Virus record (IMG/VR): IMGVR_UViG_3300032893_000134
Span: 1 to 40,757 of that record
From: a virus
Length of the DNA: 40,757 bases
Direction: 5' to 3' (one strand)
Below, in pieces: positions 21,961 through 30,377 of the stretch (the stretch's first letter is position 1; every line of letters starts with the position of its first letter). The position numbers were made by a program, and so were the translations under genes. The notes under the pieces are model-generated. The model was not told the DNA's origin and searched no databases. It saw nothing but the letters and a program-made list of their open reading frames with translations.

Positions 21961-22533
21961 TTAGTCAACTTTCGGCGGACGACCGGGGCCGCGTTTTTCG
22001 GTGTTTGCAATGCCCATTTCGGCCAGTGCTTTTGCAACGCCTTCCGCGATTTTCTTTTGCAGGGCGGCCTCGTCGGCGGCCCGCTGTTCCGCTTGTTTGC
22101 GGGCCTGTTCTTCACGCGCGGCGGCAGCTTCTTGTGCTTGTTCGGCGGCGGTTTTGGCGTTTTGCTCATCGATCAATCGTTGCGCTGGAGACTGATTTAG
22201 GCGCAATGTTTCCTCGAAAGACGGCGCGCCAATGTAACCGAATGCAGCGGGCGTGCTTTTCCATTCCGGCCCGAGCGCTTTATCTTCGCCTTCGGAATTC
22301 ACCAGCCGCGTCACAATGCGCGTGCCAGGGCCTTCCGGTTGCGCATAACGCATCGAGGGATAGGGAGTGAAAACGTAAGGCGGCTCCTTCATTGGCTTGC
22401 CGGTCACTTTGTCTTTTGGGCCGTAGTAACGGCGCGTAGGAGTCTCCCATTCTTCCTCGGGGGCGGCGGCAGGCTTGACAACCGAGCTATAGTCGATTTC
22501 AAGCGGTTGTACAGTGACGGTATCGTTTTCCAC
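21961..22533 (-). CDS. Coat-downstream protein with AT-hook-like tail, 190 aa
   Basis: The start is GTG at 22533, which has AGGAG 5 bases upstream; the longer frame crosses a hairpin. Residues 30-110 are Pro/Tyr-rich (PPYVFTPYPSMRYAQPEGPG). Residues 115-175 are a Gln/Ala/Glu coiled coil (EQARKQAEQRAADEAALQ), and the end KRGPGRPPKVD is an AT-hook-like DNA-binding motif. Proteins like this follow the coat gene in related phages; the role is unknown. Confidence 0.7.
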   Translation of the reverse strand: MENDTVTVQPLEIDYSSVVKPAAAPEEEWETPTRRYYGPKDKVTGKPMKEPPYVFTPYPSMRYAQPEGPGTRIVTRLVNSEGEDKALGPEWKSTPAAFGYIGAPSFEETLRLNQSPAQRLIDEQNAKTAAEQAQEAAAAREEQARKQAEQRAADEAALQKKIAEGVAKALAEMGIANTEKRGPGRPPKVD

Positions 22534-22541
22534 GGTTTCTC

Positions 22542-22577
22542 CTAAAAGTACGGGTGAGCCGCAGTGACCCACCCGTA
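22542..22577 (-). terminator. Attenuator-like hairpin after the coat gene
   Basis: Read leftward, TACGGGTG and CACCCGTA (arms 22570-22577 and 22549-22556) form an 8-bp stem followed by CTTTTA. It sits between the coat stop and the next ribosome-binding site. The short T-run suggests partial termination, which would keep coat expression above the downstream genes. Confidence 0.5.
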
Positions 22578-22584
22578 TACAGCG

Positions 22585-23835
22585 TTAAGCGCCTACCTGC
22601 TGAACGGCCTGTTCTGGGTATGGAGTCGCCCACCCATAAAGTGCATCCACGCGATTACCGACCGTATCAGACGAAATCGCGGCCTGACGGAAAGTGCGCA
22701 GCGAAAATCCTTCGTAGCTCTGCACGCTTCCCCAGCCGCCGAACATGGCAAGGTCTTGCATGCGAACCACTGCCAGTTCAAACGCATCCGGATGCCACGC
22801 CAGATTGCGCGCATAGGCCGTCGAAGCGCTGCCGCTGATGGTCAAGTTCTGCGAATCTGCCGCGACGTTGGAGGCGTTTTGGAAGGGGCCGCCGTAGATG
22901 ATTGCAGGCGTGTGCTGAATCGTCATGTTGCCAGAAGCATCCGACACACCGGGCGAAACGACCGTGAATTGCAGCAGATCAAAGGTTTGCGAGCCGGTTT
23001 GCTGACGGTTCACCGGGTTCACGCCGTACACACCGGCAATCGTGAAGTTGTCGCCAACGTTCAGACGCTGCGCAGCGGCAGAAGTCCATCCCTTCGTAAC
23101 GAGGGTGCCGATGTTCGCCCAGCCGGTAGACAGCCCTTGCGCGCCGTTGGTTTGCGGAGAACCGCCCAGCGCGCCCACAGTCTGCCGTGCGATGTTTTGC
23201 GACATGCCGATCTTGAGGCCGATGGTGTTGGTCGCATCCACAAAAACGCCTTCTTCGTACTGCTTGGCGATCAGGTTTTGCGCCTGGAAGAAGCCAGTCA
23301 GCGCGGCGACCTGCGCGGCGGTCGAAGTCGGGTCCATGACGAAATAACGTTCGCCATCGCGAGGGACGGAAAAATTATCCATCTTGCGGCCGATATCGAA
23401 CAGGAACGTCTGCGTGTTCGGCGCGGTGCCAGCAGTGCCGGTCAAGGGACCAACCGTGTTTTTGGCATTGATGTAGCCGTCCACGTCGATTTGCGTTGCC
23501 AATTGCAGCATCGCGGGCATGATGACGCGCTTGGAGAAGTCCTGCTCCTTCAAGGTCATGTCGGCAGAAGTAAACGCCGTATCGACGTGCTTTTGCGAGT
23601 TCACGACCAAAGGAATGCTGGTTTCCGTGTAGTCTTGCGCCGAAAACGCTTGACCATTGGAAATCAGCGTGCGCCAGGGGCGACGGATGTTGATCGTATC
23701 ACCGATCTTCATATCATCCTTGGCGAATTCCTTTTGATACTTACGGGAGACACGCTTGCCAAGCACAATCTCGTTATTGAGACTGCGCAGGCATTCCATC
23801 GTGTACATCACCGGGTTCTGAAAGATGTTGCTCAT
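22585..23835 (-). CDS. Major coat protein, P22 gp5-like, 416 aa
   Basis: The HK97-fold coat of the P22 type is recognised from the N-terminal VMYTMECLRSLNNEIVLGKR and DDMKIGDTINIRRPWR segments, the FTSADMTLKEQDFSKRVI helix region and the C-terminal SFRTFRQAAISSDTVGNR-like end. Its length is close to P22 coat (430 aa). It follows the scaffold gene with a 4-bp overlap, ensuring coupled synthesis. Confidence 0.92.
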   Translation of the reverse strand: MSNIFQNPVMYTMECLRSLNNEIVLGKRVSRKYQKEFAKDDMKIGDTINIRRPWRTLISNGQAFSAQDYTETSIPLVVNSQKHVDTAFTSADMTLKEQDFSKRVIMPAMLQLATQIDVDGYINAKNTVGPLTGTAGTAPNTQTFLFDIGRKMDNFSVPRDGERYFVMDPTSTAAQVAALTGFFQAQNLIAKQYEEGVFVDATNTIGLKIGMSQNIARQTVGALGGSPQTNGAQGLSTGWANIGTLVTKGWTSAAAQRLNVGDNFTIAGVYGVNPVNRQQTGSQTFDLLQFTVVSPGVSDASGNMTIQHTPAIIYGGPFQNASNVAADSQNLTISGSASTAYARNLAWHPDAFELAVVRMQDLAMFGGWGSVQSYEGFSLRTFRQAAISSDTVGNRVDALYGWATPYPEQAVQQVGA

Positions 23836-24734
23836 TTAGCGGATCGTCCTTTCGGCATGTGCTTTTCCGCCCAGGCAAAATATTGCGTAGGATCAGACGG
23901 CGGCCCATTACTGGACGCAGCTTTTGCCTGAACCGTTTTACCTGGAGCGGGCGCGTTGGATGCTTTCGGGGGAGACGCCTTGAGCGTGGCCGATAACTGA
24001 CCTAGAATGATGCCATGATCAGCAGGATCATTATTAGCCCAAAACTGTTGCGCTAATTCCGGCTGCTTGGCAATGTGATAAGCGATCAGCGGACCATCCG
24101 GCATTTTCTTAATCAGATTCAGCACGCCTTGCGGCACGCTTACATCAGCATCTGCCATGGTTTCGTGATAATCCGGGATAGTTTTTGCTATCTCGGCTTC
24201 ACGGCTCGCATAGGAGCGTTGTGCCGCCATTTCAGCCTGTGCGGCTGTCGTCTTGGCTTGCGCTTCCTGTTGCGCCTTCGTGGATTCCTCGATCAGCTTG
24301 CGGGCTGTTTGCTCTGCGCGATATTCCGCGCGTGCTTCTACAAACTGCTCGTAACTGTCGAATTGATCCCGCGTCGGTTCGCCTGATTTCGCAGGGGCTG
24401 CGCCATTGGATCGGCCTTCCAGAAGCGCGAGGATGCGCTTATTCTGTTCGGCCAGTTCATCGGCACGTTTACGCTCGGCATGCTTGTCTGCGGTCAGTTC
24501 ATCGATCCGCTTTTGCACGCCGCGCGCCTGCTTTTCGCTGCGCTTCTGCCTTTCGGCTTCGGCTTCACGCTGCACACGCTCATTCTTTTGCTCGTCGGTT
24601 TCTTCCCCAACGTTTTCCGATGCGCCCGTGGCACCAGCATTTTCCGGAGGCATTGCTCCGGCTTCGGGCAAAGCGGCGGCATTATCCTGTGTCGCGTCAG
24701 GGGCTACTACTTCGGTACTAGTTTCTTCCGACAT
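23832..24734 (-). CDS. Scaffolding protein, 300 aa
   Basis: It is acidic and disordered at the N-terminus (EETSTEVVAPDATQDNAAAL). A long coiled coil spans about 45-105 (QKNERVQREAEAERQKRSEK; DELAEQNKRILALLEG), then another helix of Ala/Gln/Glu. The C-terminus is short and basic (EKHMPKGRSAK), as needed for coat binding. The position between portal and coat is decisive. A TTG three codons upstream is an alternative start but lies too near GGAG. Confidence 0.88.
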   Translation of the reverse strand: MSEETSTEVVAPDATQDNAAALPEAGAMPPENAGATGASENVGEETDEQKNERVQREAEAERQKRSEKQARGVQKRIDELTADKHAERKRADELAEQNKRILALLEGRSNGAAPAKSGEPTRDQFDSYEQFVEARAEYRAEQTARKLIEESTKAQQEAQAKTTAAQAEMAAQRSYASREAEIAKTIPDYHETMADADVSVPQGVLNLIKKMPDGPLIAYHIAKQPELAQQFWANNDPADHGIILGQLSATLKASPPKASNAPAPGKTVQAKAASSNGPPSDPTQYFAWAEKHMPKGRSAK

Positions 24735-24816
24735 GGAAATCAAATCTCCAAGAGCGCCACAAGGGCAACCCGGTCATAGGCAGGCCGGTACGCCTATTGC
24801 AAAATCGTTCTGCTGC

Positions 24817-25539
24817 TTACTGCAAGTTCACCATCAGCGAGGAAAGCTGAATAGTTTCAGTGCCGGTAGCCTTGGTGCAGGTAACAACAACTTCGGTTTC
24901 CAGTTGCTGATAAGCGCGCGCCAAAGTGGTATAGGCAGTGCCGGAAGTGCCGAAGAAGCCGGTAGTACCGGAACCCAAGCCTTGCAGCGTCGCGCCGTCG
25001 CCTTCGCCCTCAAACGCCGCTTCAAAGTTATAGTTCGCCACGTTCGCCAGCGAAGGAGAGGCAAAGAACAGGTTCCCCGTAAGGCCGTTCATGCGGCAGT
25101 TCATCGTTTTGGCATTGGCACTGTTGGTCATGTTTGCCGATGCCTTGAGTTGGCATCGGAAATTGGCCGGCAGCGAGTTCGGGGCCAGACGGAACGAAAA
25201 CAGCACTTGCTCAGAGGTCGAGTTCGCCGAATCGATGGTGACGCCGTTGAAAATCAGTTCGCCATTCATATTCGGAATGACCATATCCGACTGCACGCCT
25301 ACCGCGTTTTGCGTAGTGGCCTGAATCTGCGCCCACACGTTCACATCCGGGCGATAGGATTGCGCGGTCGTGGTGGTGCCGTTGGACGATGCGGAAAACG
25401 GTCCGCTTTGGGTCGCGGAAAGCAGGATGGTGACGGAGCCGCCTTGCAGTTGCGGGGCCACGCACAGGTTCTGGTTTGCCAACAGCGGAAACGCCGTGGT
25501 GGTGGTGCCGGACGAAACGCGGTAAATGGTAGTGCTCAT
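24817..25539 (-). CDS. Virion-region beta-rich protein between portal and scaffold, 240 aa
   Basis: No P22 counterpart exists at this position. The protein is Thr/Ser/Asn-rich and beta-stranded (IYRVSSGTTTTAFPLLANQ; GGSVTILLSATQSGPFSAS; FRCQLKASANMTNSANAK), with a FEAAFEGEGDGATLQGLG segment. It could be a head-decoration protein; this is inferred from context. AAAGGAAAC precedes the ATG. Confidence 0.7.
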   Translation of the reverse strand: MSTTIYRVSSGTTTTAFPLLANQNLCVAPQLQGGSVTILLSATQSGPFSASSNGTTTTAQSYRPDVNVWAQIQATTQNAVGVQSDMVIPNMNGELIFNGVTIDSANSTSEQVLFSFRLAPNSLPANFRCQLKASANMTNSANAKTMNCRMNGLTGNLFFASPSLANVANYNFEAAFEGEGDGATLQGLGSGTTGFFGTSGTAYTTLARAYQQLETEVVVTCTKATGTETIQLSSLMVNLQ

Positions 25540-25614
25540 TGCGATGTTTCCTTTCAGGGTTGGTAATGCAATGTCGGCCCACTGGCCTTGGCTAAACAGC
25601 CGTTAACGATGGCA

Positions 25615-27921
25615 TTACTGCCCATCGGGGGTACTACCTTTCGATTCCTGCTTTTCTTCCGCCGCGTTGTCGTCGGACGTGACCGGCGCTGTAGCGGCAA
25701 TGTGAATCTGTGCGCCTGCATTGATTTGCGCGACTTCAAGCGCGGTTTCCCGCTGGATCATCGCTACCTGGATCGCTTTTTCAGCGTCAATCCGCGCCTT
25801 CTCAAGCTCAAGTTCGGCATCGCGCTGTGCCTGCGCGCGTTTGGTTTCGGCGTCCAGTTCGGCGGCAATCGCGCGCTGGCGGGCGTCGAATTCGGCCTCG
25901 TGCGCACGAACCTGCGCATCAGTCGCGGCAATCTGCTTGCGGGCTTCGGCATCGACTTGCGCGGCCTGAATCTTCAATTGCGCGCCGGATTCCAGGGTTT
26001 TTACCTTGTCGTCCATTGCCTGCATCGTTTCCTTGGCCTGCTCCAATGCCTGCTGCAACTGCTGAATCTGCGCGATGGCTTGCGGATCGGGCGGCGCTTT
26101 GCCTTGCTGCTTGGCCTGCATCTGCGCCTGCACTGGCGGCGGCAGCATGATTTGCATGCGATCTGCAATCACGTCCGCATCGGGGATGTCTTGCGCGCGG
26201 ATTACGAGGTCGCCAGCTATTTGCATGAGCGGCGGGTAAGCGGCAACTAGATCGGACAGCAAAGATGCGGTTTCTTGGCGCTTGGTAGCGTAGCCGGGGC
26301 CTGCTTGCGAGGTCACGGCGTAATCATGGCTCTTGACGCCGCTGATGTTGCTTTCCTCGATGGCTTTTAGCGCTTGCGTTACCGGATCAATGCCTTGCTG
26401 GTTGATTTTCACTTCGCGGCGGATTTCGTCCAGTCCGACGATATGCACGACACGTTCGGTATCGTAGTAGGACGGAATGCATTCCAGAATGATGCGGCCG
26501 GTCAATGCGATGGCGCGAGACAAATTATCGACGTAGTTAAACGTCGCGTTGTTGCCCTGCTGCTTGCGCTCGTTGATCGCGCGCCCGCTGATTTCCTGGC
26601 CTTTCTGCCCCAGCGATTGCTCATACATGCCAATGGTGCTTTTGATCATCTGCACCATCGTTTGGCACCACTGGATATAACCAGCATCCGGCACGCTCGG
26701 TTCATTGCGTTGCGGCGGCTGTAATCCTGCGGGTGTCTCGCCATCTTCCATAAAAGCGTTGTACGGAAGATAGGAGTAATTCTTGATGTTCGCCTCTTTC
26801 CAGAAATTCTCATAGCCTTTGACTTGCTCGGCAGTGATAATCCATGGCGTGCGAGGCGTGAGCGCGAGGCGGATGGCCTGCTGCGTCATGCCGAAATTCA
26901 GCATCGATTGCGCATCCCGCGCATGCCGGGTCAGACCTTGATAGATGCGCTTGCCATCCAGCATCAGATCGTCGCCAACCGTGCCGACAACCGGAATCAT
27001 CGTGCCCGGCCAGTCGTATTTTTCCAGCACTTGCTGACCGCCTGCGATTTTGTACCACTCGACGGACCAGGAATCGCACTCGCGCTCTTTGGCTATCGTC
27101 ACACCTTCGGGCCATTCATCCTCGGACGGCATTTCGTCTTTCCAGCCTTGTGAGCCGTCAGACATCAGCACCATTGTGCGTTTTGTGCACACACGCCGGT
27201 AGTAATCCGCGACGATGACCTTATCTTTCGCGGGCATCCAAAGCGTATCAGGCGACTCAAAACTTATTGGCTCTGCATTCGGCCATTGACGCTCAAACTC
27301 GCCTTTGCTGACGATTTCGATAACGAACGCATACATGCGATCGGAGCCGTCCGGCTGCTGGTAGTCCGTGTCCGCAAATACCGTATTGCTATCGAGAATC
27401 GGCTTGATGACTAACTTTTGGTCGAAGCTTTGGTCATCCAGATATTCAGAGCAAATGCGCCACCAGCCACGGCCGCCGACGACTGACTGCTGGAACCCGT
27501 TATCGTAGGCCGCATCCGCTTTCGAGTCGTACTCAATCGCGCGGGTCATGCCTTGCAGGATCTCGGCGACTTCCTTGGACGCATTGCCGCCGGCCGGGTG
27601 AATCCGAATGCCGGGGCGATTCTGCCGCTGGTCGTTGACTACCTGCGCGACAAATTGTTTAAGCTGGTTGAATTCAAGGCAGATTTCTTTGTTCTGCGTG
27701 CGCTCGCGGCGGACGGTATCGGGCCACTGCTGACCGGGCGAATAGACAAACAGCGTGTCCGTGCGCTGGCTGTCGTGATTGTCCTTATCGTCCTCCTGGA
27801 TGCGCTGGAAACGTTCTTTAGCCTCCTCCAGCACATCGGGATAGCCTTCGCGCGGCTTGATCGTTTTCTTGGAATTCGCGTCAACTACCGCGTCTACCGG
27901 ATTAACGTATTCAGTTGCCAT
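25615..27921 (-). CDS. Portal protein, P22 gp1-like, 768 aa
   Basis: It is the twelve-subunit DNA channel of the head. The sequence from EAKERFQRIQEDDKDNHDS and DTLFVYSPGQQWPDTVRRER through LEFNQLKQFVAQVVNDQRQN is the P22-like portal signature, with WWRICSEYL, the FADTDYQQPDGSDRMYAFV segment and the EISGRAINERKQQG motif later. Residues about 600-740 form a very long Ala/Gln/Glu coiled coil, equivalent to the P22 barrel. It overlaps the terminase gene by 11 bp. Confidence 0.93.
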   Translation of the reverse strand: MATEYVNPVDAVVDANSKKTIKPREGYPDVLEEAKERFQRIQEDDKDNHDSQRTDTLFVYSPGQQWPDTVRRERTQNKEICLEFNQLKQFVAQVVNDQRQNRPGIRIHPAGGNASKEVAEILQGMTRAIEYDSKADAAYDNGFQQSVVGGRGWWRICSEYLDDQSFDQKLVIKPILDSNTVFADTDYQQPDGSDRMYAFVIEIVSKGEFERQWPNAEPISFESPDTLWMPAKDKVIVADYYRRVCTKRTMVLMSDGSQGWKDEMPSEDEWPEGVTIAKERECDSWSVEWYKIAGGQQVLEKYDWPGTMIPVVGTVGDDLMLDGKRIYQGLTRHARDAQSMLNFGMTQQAIRLALTPRTPWIITAEQVKGYENFWKEANIKNYSYLPYNAFMEDGETPAGLQPPQRNEPSVPDAGYIQWCQTMVQMIKSTIGMYEQSLGQKGQEISGRAINERKQQGNNATFNYVDNLSRAIALTGRIILECIPSYYDTERVVHIVGLDEIRREVKINQQGIDPVTQALKAIEESNISGVKSHDYAVTSQAGPGYATKRQETASLLSDLVAAYPPLMQIAGDLVIRAQDIPDADVIADRMQIMLPPPVQAQMQAKQQGKAPPDPQAIAQIQQLQQALEQAKETMQAMDDKVKTLESGAQLKIQAAQVDAEARKQIAATDAQVRAHEAEFDARQRAIAAELDAETKRAQAQRDAELELEKARIDAEKAIQVAMIQRETALEVAQINAGAQIHIAATAPVTSDDNAAEEKQESKGSTPDGQ

Positions 27922-29257
27922 GCACCGGGTACGCCACAGTAGAAGGCATCAGGTCATGCACGGTCAACGGCGTATCGGTACGCTGCTTGACGATGCCCGG
28001 AAACAGTTCCGACATGGCCCACACGAAGGCATCTGCGCGATTCGGGGACTTTTCGCCCATGTAGCCATTCGTGGTCATGCTGGTTAATTCCTCCTCAAGA
28101 TCGGGGAAATTACCCGCGAACCTGATTTTTCCATCTTCGGTTAATGCGCTGATCGGCTCGGCACGCACGACCTTTCCGCGCGAGGCGTTCACGAGTTTTA
28201 CTGATGCTGTGGGCTTGGCCGTTTTTAAGACGAAACGCACCATATCGCCGCCGAAGTTCTTTTCGGCAATCATCGCGTCTGCTTGGTGGTTGTCGTACAC
28301 GCTGGCAGCCACGCGGCCCCAAGTTTGCGGGCCAGCCTTGACGGTGGCATCCTCCAGCACGTAAGCCTTGCCATCCAGGCCCATGCCCGCACAGATGATG
28401 CCGATTTCGTCATTGCCCGCGTTTTCCGTATCACCCGATCCGCTCGGGTCAATCGCCACCACAACGCGGCGCATGTCCGGCAGGTTTTCGAGTACGCGGT
28501 TTTTGTCGATGCTCTCGATTGACCAGAGCGCCCCAGCCGTGATATCGGCAAATCGGCCTTCAAGGAAACGCTGCCGCATGCGCACCGGCAAACGCTCCAA
28601 CTCGCGCAGGTAGTCGGCCGGCAAATTCTGCGTGTTGTCCTTCGGATTCATATACATCAACGCATATGCATCCGGGTCAATCAGCGCTTTACCCGATTCG
28701 CCTTCGATCTTGCGCACGAATTGCTTGTAAGACCAGTGCGCTTGCGACGGCGGGTTTTCGTCGTAATAGGCTTTAAGGCGCAATTCTTTTTGCTGCCCGC
28801 CTAGATCGTAATAGCACTTTTGCGCCAGTCGAGTAAGCGCCGTGTTTACCGAACTTAGCGGTATCTGGCTGCATTCGTTAAACGCCATGGTGGCGTATTC
28901 CTGGCCGAGAATCTTTTCTGTGCGGTCCTTATCGTCCAAACCGCCAAACCACACTTGCGCATCATTCTGAAAACGCGCGAAGAAATCCGTTTTGTTGATT
29001 TCGTAATCGACAGTTGGATAACACAGTTCCATCATTTTGGGCCATGTGTCCATGACGATGGATTGTTTGACTGCGGTAAAGCGAAACCGAAAGATGGCGT
29101 GCCGGGAGCGCGGAGAGGCGATTGCACGCATTCCGATGGCGCGGCAGATGACGAATGTTTTTCCGCTGCGAGAGCCGCCAGCAAGCATGACGTGCTTTGG
29201 AGCTCCGCCTAGCAGGCTCCAAGCCTCTTGCTGCTTGACGGTGAGGGAAAACGTCAC
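27911..29257 (-). CDS. terL: Terminase large subunit, 448 aa
   Basis: It is the ATPase-nuclease that pumps DNA into the head. Walker A is GGSRSGKT at 27-34; Walker B with the catalytic Glu lies in MAFNECSQ near residue 130. The RNase H-like nuclease starts at VVVAIDPSGSGD (about 265), with a second acidic cluster at MIAEKNFGGDMV and the last near SPNRADAFVWAMS. It overlaps both the small terminase (4 bp) and the portal gene. Confidence 0.95.
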   Translation of the reverse strand: MTFSLTVKQQEAWSLLGGAPKHVMLAGGSRSGKTFVICRAIGMRAIASPRSRHAIFRFRFTAVKQSIVMDTWPKMMELCYPTVDYEINKTDFFARFQNDAQVWFGGLDDKDRTEKILGQEYATMAFNECSQIPLSSVNTALTRLAQKCYYDLGGQQKELRLKAYYDENPPSQAHWSYKQFVRKIEGESGKALIDPDAYALMYMNPKDNTQNLPADYLRELERLPVRMRQRFLEGRFADITAGALWSIESIDKNRVLENLPDMRRVVVAIDPSGSGDTENAGNDEIGIICAGMGLDGKAYVLEDATVKAGPQTWGRVAASVYDNHQADAMIAEKNFGGDMVRFVLKTAKPTASVKLVNASRGKVVRAEPISALTEDGKIRFAGNFPDLEEELTSMTTNGYMGEKSPNRADAFVWAMSELFPGIVKQRTDTPLTVHDLMPSTVAYPVHGN

Positions 29258-29628
29258 AGGACGTTTGTATCAGCCTGCGCGACTACCAAGGTCAGTTTGC
29301 CGCCATCAGGGCCGCCAAGATTCACAGCCTGGGCTGCCTTGCCATCCAAGCGATCATGCAGTTCCTTGAAGCCAGCCATGAACGTAGGCGAATTCACTGG
29401 CTCATTCAGTAGCATCTTGAGAAACCGATAGTTGATCCGGTTAATCGTGCGCTTTGGCTCGGGATGCTTTTCGCCTTCCTTGAGCGGCTTTTCCTTGCCG
29501 ATCCGCTCGGACATCAGCATCAGCGAGATACGGCCTAGACCCTTGGGAACGCTAAAACTCTTGAACTTGGAGAGCGCTTCCTGCGACATTTCTTCGCCGG
29601 TCGCGTCCTCGTTGATTTCGGTATACAT
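29254..29628 (-). CDS. Probable terminase small subunit, 124 aa
   Basis: The assignment is mainly by position, directly before terL with a 4-bp overlap. The ATG at 29628 (MYTEINEDATGEEMSQEALS) was preferred to a TTG twelve codons earlier. The basic middle (KPLKEGEKHPEPKRTINRIN) could bind DNA. The end (FKELHDRLDGKAAQAVNLGG) matches a C-terminal pattern common in phage terminase small subunits and DUF5681-type proteins. P22-type pac sites lie in this gene; none is identifiable here. Confidence 0.65.
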   Translation of the reverse strand: MYTEINEDATGEEMSQEALSKFKSFSVPKGLGRISLMLMSERIGKEKPLKEGEKHPEPKRTINRINYRFLKMLLNEPVNSPTFMAGFKELHDRLDGKAAQAVNLGGPDGGKLTLVVAQADTNVL

Positions 29629-29690
29629 GTTTCGGGTGCCTTTGCGAGTGGCTAGAAAGCGCAAGCATGCGGGACCGCCGCAAGTCGGGG

Positions 29691-29706
29691 TGTTTCACGT
29701 GGAACT
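29691..29706. promoter_or_regulatory. parS-like ParB-binding palindrome
   Basis: TGTTTCACGTGGAACT matches the bacterial parS consensus TGTTTCACGTGAAACA at 14 of 16 positions. It matches the common natural variant ending GGAACA at 15 of 16. It lies in the 76-bp gap between the 52-aa gene and the small terminase gene, not inside a coding sequence apart from two bases of a stop codon. No ParB or ParA gene is present. Confidence 0.7.
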
Positions 29707-29863
29707 ATTTCTTTTTCGGCATTGGCGCAGCAGGTTTCTTTGCTGCTTGGCGCTGCTCGGAGTACCCGATCGCGACGGCCTGCTTGATCGGCTTCCCCGC
29801 CGCAATTTCCGTGGCAATGTTCTTGCTGCGCGCCGCATTGCTAATCGATTTAATGAGAGGCAT
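29705..29863 (-). CDS. Conserved MPLIKS-KQAVAIGYS phage protein, 52 aa
   Basis: PLIKSISNAARSKNIATEIA and GKPIKQAVAIGYSEQR fit a very common small phage protein whose function is unknown; it ends in a Lys/Ala/Pro tail. GGAG lies 7 bases before the ATG. An in-frame extension to 30007 exists but lacks a ribosome-binding site and shows no family similarity. Confidence 0.85.
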   Translation of the reverse strand: MPLIKSISNAARSKNIATEIAAGKPIKQAVAIGYSEQRQAAKKPAAPMPKKK

Positions 29864-30013
29864 AGCTAACTCCAAAATCATCCGCGCCCGCTGGCGCAAC
29901 ATAGGCTGAAGACTCTGCCCGGAGGGGACGCCATCTGCACGTCGCGGATTGCGGCCGTTATTCGCCCCACTAGGACCGCGCTGGGTGGTGCCCGTGCTTC
30001 CCAGCATGCGGGC

Positions 30014-30041
30014 AAAAAATAACCGCCGGGGGAGGCGGTTA
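30014..30041 (-). terminator. Intrinsic terminator ending the late leader (tR'-like)
   Basis: Leftward, TAACCGCC and GGCGGTTA (8-bp perfect stem, loop of 6) are followed by TTTTTTG. A second hairpin, GGTCCG/CGGACC (30045-30062), precedes it. It lies between the late promoter and every virion gene, so late expression must read through it, which suggests antitermination. The 150 bases from here to the 52-aa gene hold nothing else I can assign. Confidence 0.85.
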
Positions 30042-30082
30042 TAAGGTCCGAGGGGACGGACCGGAGAAGGTGAGAAAAGGGT

Positions 30083-30190
30083 TGTTGGTGGCCGGTGCTG
30101 ATCCCGGCTTAGCGGCGTGACACCCTGATTCGAGTGCGAGAACTCAACCGCTTTCGTACAAAAACGCATCAGCCTGCGCATTCACCAACA
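30083..30190 (-). ncRNA. Structured phage RNA in the late leader
   Basis: TGTTGGTG (30190-30183) and CACCAACA (30090-30083) close a 108-base element on the minus strand. Inside are GCCGG/CCGGC and GAG/CTC hairpins and the block GTGAATGCGCAGGCTGATGC next to the 5' arm. From memory this block and the 3' part GGGATCAGCACCGGCCACC recur in lambdoid prophages and resemble the isrK/C4-type phage RNAs; the identity is unverified. It lies just before the leader terminator, so it would be a stable end of the short late-promoter transcript. Confidence 0.55.
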
Positions 30191-30301
30191 CGGCTGCGGA
30201 CTATTTGATTGGCGGGTAGCCGACCTACAGGGTCGCCGAATGCCGCAAATCTATGCTCTTGCAAGCTCCACAGTGCAAGCTGTGGCAATCCGCATGCGTC
30301 T

Positions 30302-30377
30302 TGGTGCCACCGGCACGGACTCGAACCTGCAACCACACCCTTACGAAAGGAGTGCTCTACCTTTGAGCTACGGCGGC
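30302..30377 (-). tRNA. tRNA-Thr (anticodon CGU), slightly irregular
   Basis: Reading leftward from 30377 the acceptor stem GCCGCCG pairs with CGGTGGC, followed by A and an encoded CCA. The D arm is GCTC-AAAGGTA-GAGC and the anticodon loop TTCGTAA (CGU, reads ACG). The T arm is GCAGG-TTCGAGT-CC(G)TGC. Two defects are visible: a T-T mismatch in the anticodon stem and one extra G in the 3' side of the T stem. It may still fold or may be decaying. It lies in the late leader, about 120 bases after the promoter. Confidence 0.8.

Noticed and set aside
29864-30181. In-frame extension of the 52-aa gene to 100 or 158 residues.
   Set aside because: It would run through the intrinsic terminator and the structured RNA, lacks ribosome-binding sites and has no family similarity; the inner ATG has GGAG at the right distance.
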